64,000 bases of DNA. It comes from Sipunculus nudus. Taxonomy: Eukaryota; Annelida; Sipuncula; Golfingiida; Sipunculidae. Location: positions 21,041,839-21,105,838 of the forward strand of contig CM049316.1 of the NCBI GenBank assembly GCA_026874595.1, read 5' to 3'. This document shows, one piece after another, positions 52,005 to 61,645 of this stretch (the first letter of the stretch is position 1; each line of letters begins with the position of its first letter). The translations under genes and the position numbers were made by a program. The notes under the pieces are model-generated. The model did not search any database and was not told the DNA's origin. It worked only from the letters and a program-made list of their open reading frames with translations.

Positions 52005-52547
52005 ATGCATTCGCTCCCAGCCGACGACCAGTTAACCAGCAGGTTGTGCGACAAGAACGAAATGACATATCTGATGGACAATTTGATGGGTCACGCGGAG
52101 CTACTTTTGAAGAAGATCAAAGTCCTTGACGACAGATCAACTGATGTATTTCCCAGATCGTGGCAGTGCGTGGAACTGGTTGACGGCGTGGACCCGTGGC
52201 CACCCAGCCTCTGCTTGAGTAAGATAACTGATATCGGGAGAGGGTACGGGATCACACTTGATGAGGCTACTTTGACGGCTGTGTATAAAACGGAACCGTG
52301 GGTCAGCTGGCACAGGATATGCCCTTCGATCACAGTGAACCTTACACGCATGGTCTCGACGGCTGAAGCCCGATGCCTGGCTGTGTACATATTGTACTGC
52401 TTCTTTAGCAAAGAGTACCGAGTGTCTCACGCTGACAGTGATTTCCACAGGGGTCTGCTGTGTTTAAAGTACTGCCCATGTAGCCGATACCAAAAGAGGA
52501 ATGTAACCTCCCGTTGCTGCTGTGTGTCATTTGGTCCTTTCTCGTGA
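52005..52547 (+). CDS. Orphan protein, 180 aa
   Basis: I do not recognise it. The N-terminal 45 residues are helical (DKNEMTYLMDNLMGHAELLLK). The middle is mixed and Trp-rich (SWQCVELVDGVDPWPPSLCL; VYKTEPWVSWHRICPSI). The C-terminus is Cys-rich (CLKYCPCSRYQKR; CCCVSFG). The ATG at 52005 follows GGACACAG at 52000, a possible acceptor. It lies 350 bases before a two-CARD gene on the same strand, and no motif links them. 52548-52897 holds no gene. Confidence 0.5.
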   Translation: MHSLPADDQLTSRLCDKNEMTYLMDNLMGHAELLLKKIKVLDDRSTDVFPRSWQCVELVDGVDPWPPSLCLSKITDIGRGYGITLDEATLTAVYKTEPWVSWHRICPSITVNLTRMVSTAEARCLAVYILYCFFSKEYRVSHADSDFHRGLLCLKYCPCSRYQKRNVTSRCCCVSFGPFS

Positions 52548-52897
52548 AAGCGTCATTGTGTACCTGATATCTGATAGCGTACGTCAAACACAATAACACC
52601 AGTGCATACATCTCCTCATGGTGTTTTTATATCTATATGTGTTCATGTCGCGTGGGATAATGCATCTCAGAAACGTATCTTCGCTCATGCAGTTGACTGA
52701 CCTTGAAATGAGGCCATTTTTTGTTATGTCACATGAGCTCTGCCGTTACTCACATTTGAATTTGGTAAACAATTTTGAGCCAATGCCGTCAACCGCCAGG
52801 CATGCGCACTGCCTGGCTGTACATGTTCGAAAACACATAAAAGCAGCGGTGATGTCTAGTTGCCAGGCACAATTCATGTTGGAGCCCTACCACGACC

Positions 52898-53572
52898 ATG
52901 GCTTGTTCTTCACATTGGCACGAGGCGTTTTACGGCATACTGCCCCGTTTGGCATCTGCATTGTACGTGAAACAGAGTCTGCTGCCTGACGAGCTGTTGG
53001 CAGAGGGGTTTCTCGACAGGGACGAGCTGGATAATGTCAGGGCGAAGACGACTAATTCGGAACAAGCCGAACTGTTGCTGCACACACTGGCGGATACGAA
53101 CACTCCCAAAAGGCTTGACAAAGCTATGAAAATTATAGGGCGTCATCACCCAGACGTTTTGCGGATGTATCAAGATCGCATGAAAGCACTGAGTCGGGAT
53201 GAGAAAAAGGCTCGACCACACGGTTCGCCTCCGGCTAAGGTGTCTTCGTCTTGGAACGACAGTTTTTACAAAATACTTCCCGGTATGGCCGACAAATTAG
53301 ACGTGCTGCATAGCGACGTAGTTGATGTACTTGCTGCGCGAGGGTTTATCAACGACAACATGGTCGAGCAGATACGTGTTCACAGGATAAACACGGCCCA
53401 AGCCAGAACACTCCTGTACCTCCTTCTTGATAACAACGGTGTATATGAACTTGATGCTGCCATGGAGTTGCTGCGCGGCCATTACCACGCGCATGTGTCG
53501 GATTTTTATAAACAAGGTATGAAACATCTCGATCGTCCCATGCTGGTGGACAACGTGAACAACCGTTCGTAA
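52898..53572 (+). CDS. Tandem-CARD protein, 224 aa
   Basis: Two CARDs in a row make up the protein. The first (about 5-95) has WHEAFYGILPRLASALYVKQ, LLAEGFLDRDELDNVRAKT, QAELLLHTLADTN. The second (about 120-215) has WNDSFYKILPGMADKLDVLH, VLAARGFINDNMVEQIRVHR, QARTLLYLLLDNN. They share the WxxxFYxILPxxAxxL start and are clearly an internal duplication. A Lys/Ser linker joins them. It is a likely adaptor mimic or decoy for host CARD signalling. The closest local relative by architecture is the two-CARD gene at 9585. 53573-54397 downstream holds no supported gene. Confidence 0.72.
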   Translation: MACSSHWHEAFYGILPRLASALYVKQSLLPDELLAEGFLDRDELDNVRAKTTNSEQAELLLHTLADTNTPKRLDKAMKIIGRHHPDVLRMYQDRMKALSRDEKKARPHGSPPAKVSSSWNDSFYKILPGMADKLDVLHSDVVDVLAARGFINDNMVEQIRVHRINTAQARTLLYLLLDNNGVYELDAAMELLRGHYHAHVSDFYKQGMKHLDRPMLVDNVNNRS

Positions 53573-54397
53573 GCATGTACGCCCCGTCTAAGGCACTGTA
53601 TATACACATCAAACGCTGGAAGTGTTTGAGGTCCAGATGCTGATATAAACTCGTGTATTCGGGATTTTTCGAAAGAACTGATTGTTTGGTCTTTGAGCAT
53701 ACGCAACGATGTAGCATTTTTATACAATGCACGCATATATATGACTGTTTGAAACGTGGGATTAACGTACGGGACGTGTTTCATAACGGACCTAACGTCA
53801 CAGCCAGCTTTCCAGGCAATAAGGTTTTGTATAACAGGTTGTTTTGCATGTGATTTGTTTTTGTCTATCCTGTAATCTATATGACACGTAATAAAAAGGC
53901 ATAAATGAATTGCATCCTGTATTGTATCAGAGTATGATGGGCTTTATGCTATGTGTGTGTATGTAAGTGCGTGTGTAAACAAATTATCTATAAGATACCA
54001 TGTGATCCTGTACACGTCACTATATGAAATAACAGGATGGTAACAGAGTTCTCACTGGATGGCACCATATTTTTTCAATTTTGTTTGTCCCCATCACGGT
54101 CTCTTAGCTGATATCCACATTTAACCGTGAATCTCTGTCACAACGCGTTGCATCAGGTTCCCCTTAAATATTTGTTCTACTCCTCCGGTTTATGTATGAA
54201 ACTCGGCAACGGCAACCGTCCAACTATCTTCAAGAACGAAGTTGATACCAACTGGACCGCATGTTGATCCGTGTGCGTCATCACAGATTCAGAAAAAACT
54301 ATATTTGGATACGCGCAATGTATGCTTGCTGATGGTATTATGTTAACGTTTCTGCCACACGTGTGTAATCTTCCCCCTTCGCGTGTATACGTCATCA

Positions 54398-54412
54398 CAC
54401 GTGACTATATAA
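54398..54412 (+). promoter_or_regulatory. E-box and TATA box of lectin-like gene 1
   Basis: CACGTG (54398-54403) followed by CTATATAA (54405-54412). The same arrangement is at 55813-55827 before gene 2. Confidence 0.65.
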
Positions 54413-54544
54413 CCACCATTGGGCAGCATGAACGCCACATGCGCACAGTATTCTGAAAAGGACAGGCACGTGTGCCGCTGCTGGTGACTGGATAACGTGT
54501 TCGCAGATGTTTGCTACCCGTTTGGTCCTGTTTTTTATTTATTG

Positions 54545-55576
54545 ATGGGGTGTATCCGCCGGCTTTTTGTACTTTGGGTACTGTACAGTGATTTCTGTCT
54601 GGCAAACTATTTGACTCAGAGTTCTGCTGCCCCTTCTCCGTACCATGCATTCAGATTCTTCGACATCAATCTGACAAACAGCGAGGCCCAGTATGGGTGC
54701 GGTATGTTACAGGATGGCAGGTGGTACCTGCCTGCACCGGATGACAGCCATGACGGGTTATCGTTCCACACAGAATTGACTGCTTTCATGAACAGTGCTG
54801 GTATTTCCGAAGCGTGGATTTCGCTGAAAGGGAACAAGCTAAACGAATGGCGGGTGTCCGGGACGAATTCTTTCAAAGGCACGGTACAACATAATGGGAA
54901 ACAACACAGACACTGCGCCAGGATACAATCTCATTATGAAGCTGCTGTGAGTGAGTCGTGTAATGACGACGTCAAAATGTTTATATGCGTTGTGCCGTCT
55001 TCCAGCCACCTGTTCTTCAGTAATCTCTGCAACGGACAGTACGGACCGTGCTACGCGATTATGCGTGGCGCCGCAAGTTGGTTTGCAGCTAAAAGTATGT
55101 GCGTTTACATAGGGGCACGCTTGGCCGTCGTTCATAATGAACAGGAAGCTAAAGCGCTGAGTAAGTTCATAAAATATAAGATATCCGGTGCAACGGAATA
55201 TTGGGTGGACCTGGTGAACTACGTTTGGAAATACCGTCTGCGCGGAAACAGGACTGCGGTTCCCGACATGTACTTTTGGTACAGACAACGACCTGATACC
55301 GGGAAAAACTGTGCCGTAGTAAGGAAATATCCAGACGGATATTTCTGGGAAGCTGTGGACTGCGACAGCCGCCATCAAATCGTCTGCATGAGTCATCGTT
55401 CTTTATCGACAAGAAGTGATGGCGCAATGGTCAACGTGCCTACACGCTACCCGCACAACGCATCGGATACTGCTACTGAGATATATTCTTCCGCGTCATC
55501 ATACCGCTCTATATCGCACGCCGTTATCATACGTATGTGTCTATCACTGTGCGTCAGTATCATTACGTCCATCTAA
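54545..55576 (+). CDS. Secreted or membrane protein with two C-type-lectin-like domains, gene 1
   Basis: A signal peptide (MGCIRRLFVLWVLYSDFCLA) is followed by a first, poorly conserved C-type-lectin-like domain (about 25-155) and a clear second one (about 165-285): CYAIMRGAASWFAAKSMCV, GARLAVVHNEQEAKAL, then NCAVV, YFWEAVDCDSRHQIVCM. The usual calcium-site motifs (EPN or QPD, and WND) are not kept; RPD and WEAVDC stand in their places, so sugar binding through calcium is doubtful. The C-terminus is Ser/Thr-rich and ends in a hydrophobic segment (AVIIRMCLSLCVSIITSI) that could be a membrane or GPI-anchor signal. The ATG at 54545 is the first giving the signal peptide. Confidence 0.75.
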   Translation: MGCIRRLFVLWVLYSDFCLANYLTQSSAAPSPYHAFRFFDINLTNSEAQYGCGMLQDGRWYLPAPDDSHDGLSFHTELTAFMNSAGISEAWISLKGNKLNEWRVSGTNSFKGTVQHNGKQHRHCARIQSHYEAAVSESCNDDVKMFICVVPSSSHLFFSNLCNGQYGPCYAIMRGAASWFAAKSMCVYIGARLAVVHNEQEAKALSKFIKYKISGATEYWVDLVNYVWKYRLRGNRTAVPDMYFWYRQRPDTGKNCAVVRKYPDGYFWEAVDCDSRHQIVCMSHRSLSTRSDGAMVNVPTRYPHNASDTATEIYSSASSYRSISHAVIIRMCLSLCVSIITSI

Positions 55577-55812
55577 AACATCAGACTGAAGGGTTATGCA
55601 AAAACAATACGCCCCCGTATGGGGAGTCTCATGCACGGAAGATCTGTATACATTATATCTGGTTTGCTGATCAAACATCGTTTTTGTGTTGTTTTCGTTT
55701 GTGTGCCAGTGATGCAGAAGTAACATGACCCAACGTGACGCATGTAAATCGCTTGCTTATCAGATGTCCTTTTTATTTTTTATTCTCCTCCCCCCGAGTG
55801 TATACGTCATCA

Positions 55813-55827
55813 CACGTGACTATATAA
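55813..55827 (+). promoter_or_regulatory. E-box and TATA box of lectin-like gene 2
   Basis: CACGTG (55813-55818) and CTATATAA (55820-55827). About 80 bases around it match the promoter of gene 1, so the duplication included the promoter. Confidence 0.65.
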
Positions 55828-55957
55828 CCATCACCGGGCAACTTGAACGCCACATGCGCACAGTCTTGTGAGAAGGACAGGCATGGGTGCCGCTGGTGGT
55901 CACTGGATTTCGTGTTCGCAGAGGTTTGCTTACCATCTGGTACTGTTTTTTGTATTG

Positions 55958-56992
55958 ATGGGGTGTATCTTCCGGCTTTCTGTATTTTTGTTACTGTACA
56001 GTGACCTATGTCTGGCAACCTCTGTGACTCCGAGATCTGCTGCCCCTTCTCCGTACCGTGCATTCAGATTCGTCGACATCAATCTGACAAACAGCGAGGC
56101 CCAGTATGCGTGCGGTATGTTACAGGATGGCAGGTGGTACCTGCCTGCACCGGATAACAGCTATGACGGGTTATCGTTCCACACAGAGTTGACTGCTTTC
56201 ATGAACAGTGCTGGTATTTCCGAAGCGTGGAGTTCGCTGAAAGGGAACACGCTAAAAGAATGGCGTGTGTCCGGGACGAAACCTTTCACCGGTGAAGTGC
56301 AAGAAAACGGGATACGACCCAAACACTGCGCTCTTATTAAGACCAGATATGAAGCTGCTGTATCTGTAAACTGCACTGAAGACAGGAATGATGGCTTATG
56401 TCAGGTATCATCCTCCAGCCGGTGGTTCTTCAGTCGTCTGTGCACGGGGCAAAAAGGACAGTGCTATGTGATAATCCGTGGCGCCCCCGATTGGTTTGCG
56501 GCTAATAGCATGTGCGTTTACATAGGGGCACGCTTGGCCGTCGTTCATAATAAGAATGAAGCAAAAACTCTGTCTTTGTTCCTTAAGAAGAAATTTCTAC
56601 CAGGCAATTATTTTGTGGACCTGGTGAACCACGTTTGGCAATATCGTCTGCCTAGAAACCGGACTGCGGTTCCCGACATGTACTTTTGGTACAGACAAAA
56701 ACCTGCCACCGCGAAAAACTGTGCCGTAGTAAGGAAATACCCAGACGGATATTTCTGGGAAGCTGTGGACTGCGAAAGCCGCCATCAAATCGTCTGCATG
56801 AGTCATCGTTCTCTATCGACAAGACGTAATGGCGCAATGGTCAACGTGCCTACACGTTACCCGCACAACGCATCGGATACTGGTACTGCTACTGGGACAT
56901 ATTCTACCGCGTCATCACACCGCTCTATATCGCACGCCGTTATCATACGTACATGTCTATCACTGCGCGTCAGTATCATTACGTCAATCTAA
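55958..56992 (+). CDS. Two C-type-lectin-like domains, gene 2 (recent duplicate of gene 1)
   Basis: A close copy of gene 1 along its whole length: signal peptide MGCIFRLSVFLLLYSDLCLA, first domain AFRFVDINLTNSEAQYACGM, second domain CYVIIRGAPDWFAANSMCV to YFWEAVDCESRHQIVCM, and the same hydrophobic end (AVIIRTCLSLRVSIITSI). Differences cluster in the loops of both domains (for example KFLPGNYFVD here, ISGATEYWVD in gene 1), as expected for surface-exposed or binding loops under selection. The frame is open further upstream (ATG at 55883), but gene 1 has a stop there, so 55958 is preferred. Confidence 0.75.
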   Translation: MGCIFRLSVFLLLYSDLCLATSVTPRSAAPSPYRAFRFVDINLTNSEAQYACGMLQDGRWYLPAPDNSYDGLSFHTELTAFMNSAGISEAWSSLKGNTLKEWRVSGTKPFTGEVQENGIRPKHCALIKTRYEAAVSVNCTEDRNDGLCQVSSSSRWFFSRLCTGQKGQCYVIIRGAPDWFAANSMCVYIGARLAVVHNKNEAKTLSLFLKKKFLPGNYFVDLVNHVWQYRLPRNRTAVPDMYFWYRQKPATAKNCAVVRKYPDGYFWEAVDCESRHQIVCMSHRSLSTRRNGAMVNVPTRYPHNASDTGTATGTYSTASSHRSISHAVIIRTCLSLRVSIITSI

Positions 56993-57260
56993 AACATCAG
57001 ACGGAAGGGTCATAAAAAACAATACGCCCCCGTATGGGGATTCACATGCGCGGAAGATATTACCCAGGAAGTAACATGACACAACGTGACGCATGTAAAT
57101 CACTTGCTTATCAGATATTTCATTTTTTTTTCGGTGAGGCGGATGTTTTAACACTCCTGATGCTGTAACGAAAATTAAACCTGGTTTTTCCCGAAACATT
57201 CCCGGGGTGTAACATGACGCAATGCCACGAACTTGACCCGACGACTGTTGCATCACGCAG

Positions 57261-57270
57261 CTATATAAAG
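57261..57270 (+). promoter_or_regulatory. TATA box of lectin-like gene 3
   Basis: CTATATAAAG about 140 bases before the ATG. Here the E-box is missing; the sequence upstream is CATCACGCAG. Confidence 0.6.
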
Positions 57271-57412
57271 ACCAGGTCTGCCGGAGATTTGAATCATATT
57301 CGCCCAGTCTTCACAGCAGCCTGGTGTTCCGTCGGACCGAAGCCTCTGTTGCAGTAAGTGTTGTTACGTGTTACGCTTGTTCAATGCTAGAACAAGTTCT
57401 CTCAGTGTGTGA

Positions 57413-58738
57413 ATGCTGTTCAGTATCATCATGCTGCGTTTCCATCTGCTGTATCTGCTGTTGCTCGTCACCACGTCTGCTGGCCGTCCAAATCCCGCGT
57501 TCCGTTCTCTCCAATTGTCTTTGACAAACGCTGAAGCCGGGCACGCGTGCAGTATCTTAGGAGGGAAGACGTGGGCCCTGCCTGTACCCGATAATGTGTC
57601 AGACGCTGTAACGTTTCATGAAAGACTGACTGACTTCATGAGCAGCGCTGGTGTTACGGAATCATGGATCTCTCTGAAAGGGAAGAAGCTCAAACAGTGG
57701 CGCGTGTCTGGCCGTTCCCGTTTCTGCGGTACTATACACCAGGTGTACAATATGCAGGGGCAACATTGCGCTCTGTTGAGACCTAGGGGGAAGACCCTCC
57801 TCCCCTTCTACTGCAATGGACGCGACGTAGATTTTGGTTATGTCTGCGAACTGCCAACCGCTACCGGGTGTCCTCTGTGGTTTTCAGGACATTACTGTGA
57901 GTGCAAACACCAGAATGGACCTTGCTACATATTCGGACCTGGTGTCAGCAGTTGGTTTGAGGCTAGGAATCTGTGTGTTAGCATAGGAGCGCGGTTGGCT
58001 TCGGTCAAGAACGAAAAAGAGATAAAGGCATTGTCCGGAGTGCTCTACAAGTCTGTTTTAGCGCGTCACGTGTACTGGCTCGATGTTGTGGACCACGTTT
58101 GGGAATACCATTTCTCAGGCAACCGGTCTGCTATTCCAGACATTTACTTTTGGTACAAAGACCAACCTAAGCCAAATAAAAACTGTGCCATCGTCAGGAA
58201 ATTCCCCAAAGGTTTCTTGTGGAAGGCTGTGCCGTGCCACAGTCGCCACCAGGTGATTTGTATGAACACAATCAAACGGCACAACAGCGTGACTTCTGTG
58301 AACGATTTGTCTGTCAGCCCGGCACAGGATACTGGCACCTCCCGGTACCCGCTCCGTATTCCTCATCAGCTGCACGTACATGCGTTTGCCGATCCCTCAG
58401 GACTGTCTGCACGTCATCCAGGTGTATGCCAAGACGCAGACATGTCGTCAGGAGACAACTCTGAACCAAGCGCTCCGTATATACTATTTTCAGGCAGCAG
58501 CCCTGCACCTACCACTGTTTCTCCTATATCCAACAACGCAAACGAAGACGGCTATGTTAATGTACGTTCGTTGACAAGTCCCAGTCCCATGATACCCGTC
58601 GATCCACAGCCCTTTATTCCCACAGTTGCCCCCACACACGCAATGAGAAATCTGTCTGCAGGTTTTCGAAAGCCGTTTGCAGACACATCACTGCTGCTGT
58701 CCATAGTCATTAATGCTTTAAACGTCTGCATACGTTAA
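57413..58738 (+). CDS. Two C-type-lectin-like domains with long stalk, gene 3
   Basis: A diverged paralogue of genes 1 and 2. The signal peptide (LLYLLLLVTTSAG) is followed by the first domain (AFRSLQLSLTNAEAGHACSI) and the second (CYIFGPGVSSWFEARNLCV; GARLASVKNEKEIKAL; NCAIVRKFPKGFLWKAVPC). A further 130-residue Ser/Thr/Pro-rich stalk, likely O-glycosylated, follows, and the protein ends in a hydrophobic stretch (LLLSIVINALNVCI) that may be a GPI signal. Calcium-site motifs are again lost. Three such genes in a row suggest surface proteins under diversifying selection, for attachment or immune interaction (inference). Confidence 0.75.
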   Translation: MLFSIIMLRFHLLYLLLLVTTSAGRPNPAFRSLQLSLTNAEAGHACSILGGKTWALPVPDNVSDAVTFHERLTDFMSSAGVTESWISLKGKKLKQWRVSGRSRFCGTIHQVYNMQGQHCALLRPRGKTLLPFYCNGRDVDFGYVCELPTATGCPLWFSGHYCECKHQNGPCYIFGPGVSSWFEARNLCVSIGARLASVKNEKEIKALSGVLYKSVLARHVYWLDVVDHVWEYHFSGNRSAIPDIYFWYKDQPKPNKNCAIVRKFPKGFLWKAVPCHSRHQVICMNTIKRHNSVTSVNDLSVSPAQDTGTSRYPLRIPHQLHVHAFADPSGLSARHPGVCQDADMSSGDNSEPSAPYILFSGSSPAPTTVSPISNNANEDGYVNVRSLTSPSPMIPVDPQPFIPTVAPTHAMRNLSAGFRKPFADTSLLLSIVINALNVCIR

Positions 58739-58999
58739 GATTTGCTGCAGTCGAGGAGGGTAAAAAGGAAATAGGACTGTTCTGTCGCATTCGGACGACT
58801 AGCTCTGTATATACTTAGACCATGTATAGTATAATCAAAATATTTTCTTTTGTACAGTTGTTAGTGTCATGCAGTTTGTGTGTTATGATATATATTTGGA
58901 ATTGTACAGTGTTTCATACGTGTTAACCACCCCATTTATCTGTGTGGGTAGGGTAAGGCAAGGGTGACCGTATACATCGTGTGACGTGAAGCTTTATAC

Positions 59000-59005
59000 A
59001 ATAAA
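59000..59005 (+). terminator. AATAAA signal of lectin-like gene 3
   Basis: It lies 260 bases past the stop and 105 bases from the minus-strand AATAAA of the converging transposase gene, so the two transcripts end tail to tail. Confidence 0.6.
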
Positions 59006-59109
59006 CACATTTGTACTATGTCAAGGTTTGTTTTGTTTTTATCTCTCATGCTCAAACACGAAATGATTGTGAACCCACTTGTGAATGACTGTTTGTGAAC
59101 CACAAAACC

Positions 59110-59115
59110 TTTATT
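59110..59115 (-). terminator. AATAAA signal of the FLYWCH/MULE gene
   Basis: TTTATT on the plus strand 120 bases past the stop of the minus-strand gene at 59236. Confidence 0.6.
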
Positions 59116-59235
59116 CTTTTCTACCGCGACACAAATATTTTTGTTACGGTAGTTTCAACAGCATCACTTTACAAACACATAACACATCGGTTTGCATTAT
59201 ATACAAACATTCGATTTAACACAGGCCCTCCATGT

Positions 59236-61035
59236 TCACAGTGCGGGTGCGTACACCCTGGCGCATTGCTTCAACAGTTGGTCGGGTGACAGGGCCCCTT
59301 CCTGGTATTGTGCCCACAGCTCGAACAACCGACCTTGCATGTCCCTATACAGTGAGCGTTGGTAGCGGGCGACTTTATGTTCTGGCAACAGCTGCACCTG
59401 AACTCTTATGTTTAAGGCCTCCTCGTACAGGAGGGCTATCAACAGGTACAGAGAAATATTTGTCCTTTTCACCCGGCTTTGTATCCTGCGGTGCCACCCT
59501 TCACAGTCATTGTTGGTTCTCACGCTCTGCATGAATCCGGACCAGGCGGCGGGAGGCCACGTTGTAGAGTTTATCCACGTCTTCCGCACGTAGCGGGTCA
59601 ACCTGCGCAGTGACTGTTTAAGTGTGGCGTTTTCCAGACGGTTGAAAGCTCCTGCTATCTCCGATGCTGGTAGGAACGGCAATGCTAGCAGTCGTCGGCA
59701 TGTCTTGTGTACCAGGTTGTTGCGGGAGTAGGCCGACTGCAGGCCCAGGCTTTGCACATGCCTCCATACGGCTTGGGTCCAGTGGAAAGCGCATCCTTTT
59801 AACCGGACGCTGGGCATGACCTTCCTGACGGCGTTCCATACAGCCTTCTCGAAGTCCAGCATTATTTCTTGTACGCATGTGGTCGGGGGCAGCAACCCCA
59901 TCAAGTGTTTGAAAACGTCAACGTAATCCTTTTCACGTTTCCCGGACATCAACACGAACAACAGTGGGACCTGTTTGTAAGTGTCGTTGCGGCGTATGAA
60001 CACGTGCACGCTGTACAACTGGGTGAAAGGTTGTTTCACGAGCTTGAAGGTGCCGTCCATGTACCACCGTTTCGCTTTGGCGAGCAGTTGCAGCATGTTG
60101 CGTGTTGCAAACACGAGGTGCCTCTTGCCGTCGGTGTGTATGTCACCGTGCAGGAAATCTGTTGGGACGGCTCTTTCTTCCAAGTGGAAGTCGAGGTTCC
60201 TGGGGTGGGGAGGTCTCTTGTTCTGTCTGTGCCTGTTTGCTGCGCGTATCAGGTGTTTGGTTTTAGGTATGGCCGTGCAGATTTCGCCGGGTTTCAGGTC
60301 CCTGCGTAAAACCCCTTCCACCACCTCGCCTGCCGGCGCGAACAGGTCAGCTTCTGCCTTTTTCTTTATGCTCCACGATATCTCGGCAGCCCTGTGAGCA
60401 CCCGGGAGGGGACCGTGTGTGTGGGAATGAATGCCGGGTTGGAAATGGTGTTTGCCGCCTCTTGTTCTTTGCACGACGGAAGCTTGGCAGCGGGCGCGTT
60501 TGTTGCGTTTGATGCAGTTCCAGTAAACGACGCCGTTCCTCCGGAATTTCACTGTGAAACTGTACCCTGTATCTGTGAAAAGTTTGTCCTTACCCCGTTT
60601 GCTGCCACCGGATACCAAGTGCCATTTTGTCCGGTTCGCCTGATCGAGGGGCGTTTCCTGTTCGGCGTCGGCGTGTTCGTCATCGCTTCCTGTGACCGAC
60701 GTTTCGTCAAACACGTCAGGCGTCCCGTAGATGTCTGCAGCGTCACGTTGTCCTTGACCTGGTCCGCTCTTGCTCAGGCACCGAGGCGAGTTCTGTGTTG
60801 ATCGCGGGCTCGAGTGGCAAGAGCCAGACAGTACGTCACAAAGGCTGACGTGGAGGTTTTTTTCCTTGTCCGGGCCAGAGGGACTGCTTTCAACGCTGCT
60901 GCTGTTTATGTCGTACAGGGTGACGGAAAGCCTCTGCCTTTTGTTTTTGGGTGATGCTTCTGGCGTTGAGATCGACCGTTTCTTCTGTAACTGCATGTTT
61001 TCCGGGTTCGAACGTCGCTCGCACTGGGTCGGCAT
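59236..61035 (-). CDS. FLYWCH zinc finger plus MULE-type transposase, 599 aa
   Basis: Residues 1-140 are Ser/Arg-rich with a basic patch. An FLYWCH-type finger (about 150-210) shows YSFTVKFRRNGVVYWNC, CQASVV and HSHTHG. A Mutator-like (MULE) DDE/D transposase domain follows. WYMDGTFK holds the first Asp, IMLDFEKAVWNAVR the second, with the CAFHWTQAVWRHV helix, and NNDCEGWH the likely catalytic Glu. The frame is intact. I see no terminal inverted repeats or target duplications around it, and it has its own AATAAA, so it may be a captured or domesticated gene instead of a mobile copy. The ATG at 61035 is the first in frame; acceptor-like TTGCCCTGCACAG precedes it. Confidence 0.82.
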   Translation of the reverse strand: MPTQCERRSNPENMQLQKKRSISTPEASPKNKRQRLSVTLYDINSSSVESSPSGPDKEKNLHVSLCDVLSGSCHSSPRSTQNSPRCLSKSGPGQGQRDAADIYGTPDVFDETSVTGSDDEHADAEQETPLDQANRTKWHLVSGGSKRGKDKLFTDTGYSFTVKFRRNGVVYWNCIKRNKRARCQASVVQRTRGGKHHFQPGIHSHTHGPLPGAHRAAEISWSIKKKAEADLFAPAGEVVEGVLRRDLKPGEICTAIPKTKHLIRAANRHRQNKRPPHPRNLDFHLEERAVPTDFLHGDIHTDGKRHLVFATRNMLQLLAKAKRWYMDGTFKLVKQPFTQLYSVHVFIRRNDTYKQVPLLFVLMSGKREKDYVDVFKHLMGLLPPTTCVQEIMLDFEKAVWNAVRKVMPSVRLKGCAFHWTQAVWRHVQSLGLQSAYSRNNLVHKTCRRLLALPFLPASEIAGAFNRLENATLKQSLRRLTRYVRKTWINSTTWPPAAWSGFMQSVRTNNDCEGWHRRIQSRVKRTNISLYLLIALLYEEALNIRVQVQLLPEHKVARYQRSLYRDMQGRLFELWAQYQEGALSPDQLLKQCARVYAPAL

Positions 61036-61645
61036 GTCATCTGTGCAGGGCAATATTTGCTAATGTGACGGCCCGGATGTCACAACACATGCTGCGAGGC
61101 GGTGTCAGTTGTCATGGGAGCCACTGCTGTGTATGCAAATACTGACCTAGATAACCAGAACATCGTTACGCCCATACACGTGTTTCAGTGAAGACAGGGA
61201 TAGTGGCGGGCAGGGTCGGGGAGAGGAATGGTGAGCGAAACGCATTTGAATGGTATGACATCAGTTTACAAAAGCTTCAGCCGGGCAATCCGTGTTTCAA
61301 TAATCAGGGAAGGGAGAGGGTTAGGGACCTGCTATCTGGATTTGAGCATACATGATCAAACGTTAGATTGTTTTTGCAAATTGTGAGGGGAGGTATTTGC
61401 TACGTTCCGTTCGTACAGACATACATGTTTCAGTCCCATCTTGATTCGCGCAGGGCATCATCAAACGAAACAAACACGTTCAACCAAGTACATATTGTTT
61501 ATTAAAACTAACTAGTAAACGTCAAGAAAAACTGAAACACAAAATACACTGTAACCAATTCAATACATGAATATAATACATGAAAATTTTAACACAAGTC
61601 CTTTCACTTACACGCAGCCATTACGAAGCCGGTCAAATGTTTCGA
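61036..61645. other. Intergenic stretch with the AATAAA of the next gene
   Basis: It contains a minus-strand AATAAA (61498-61503) for the 488-residue gene, and otherwise no gene or repeat that I can support. A donor-like GTAAGTGAAA (minus, about 61606) lies just past that gene's stop and may mark an alternative 3' exon. Confidence 0.45.
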
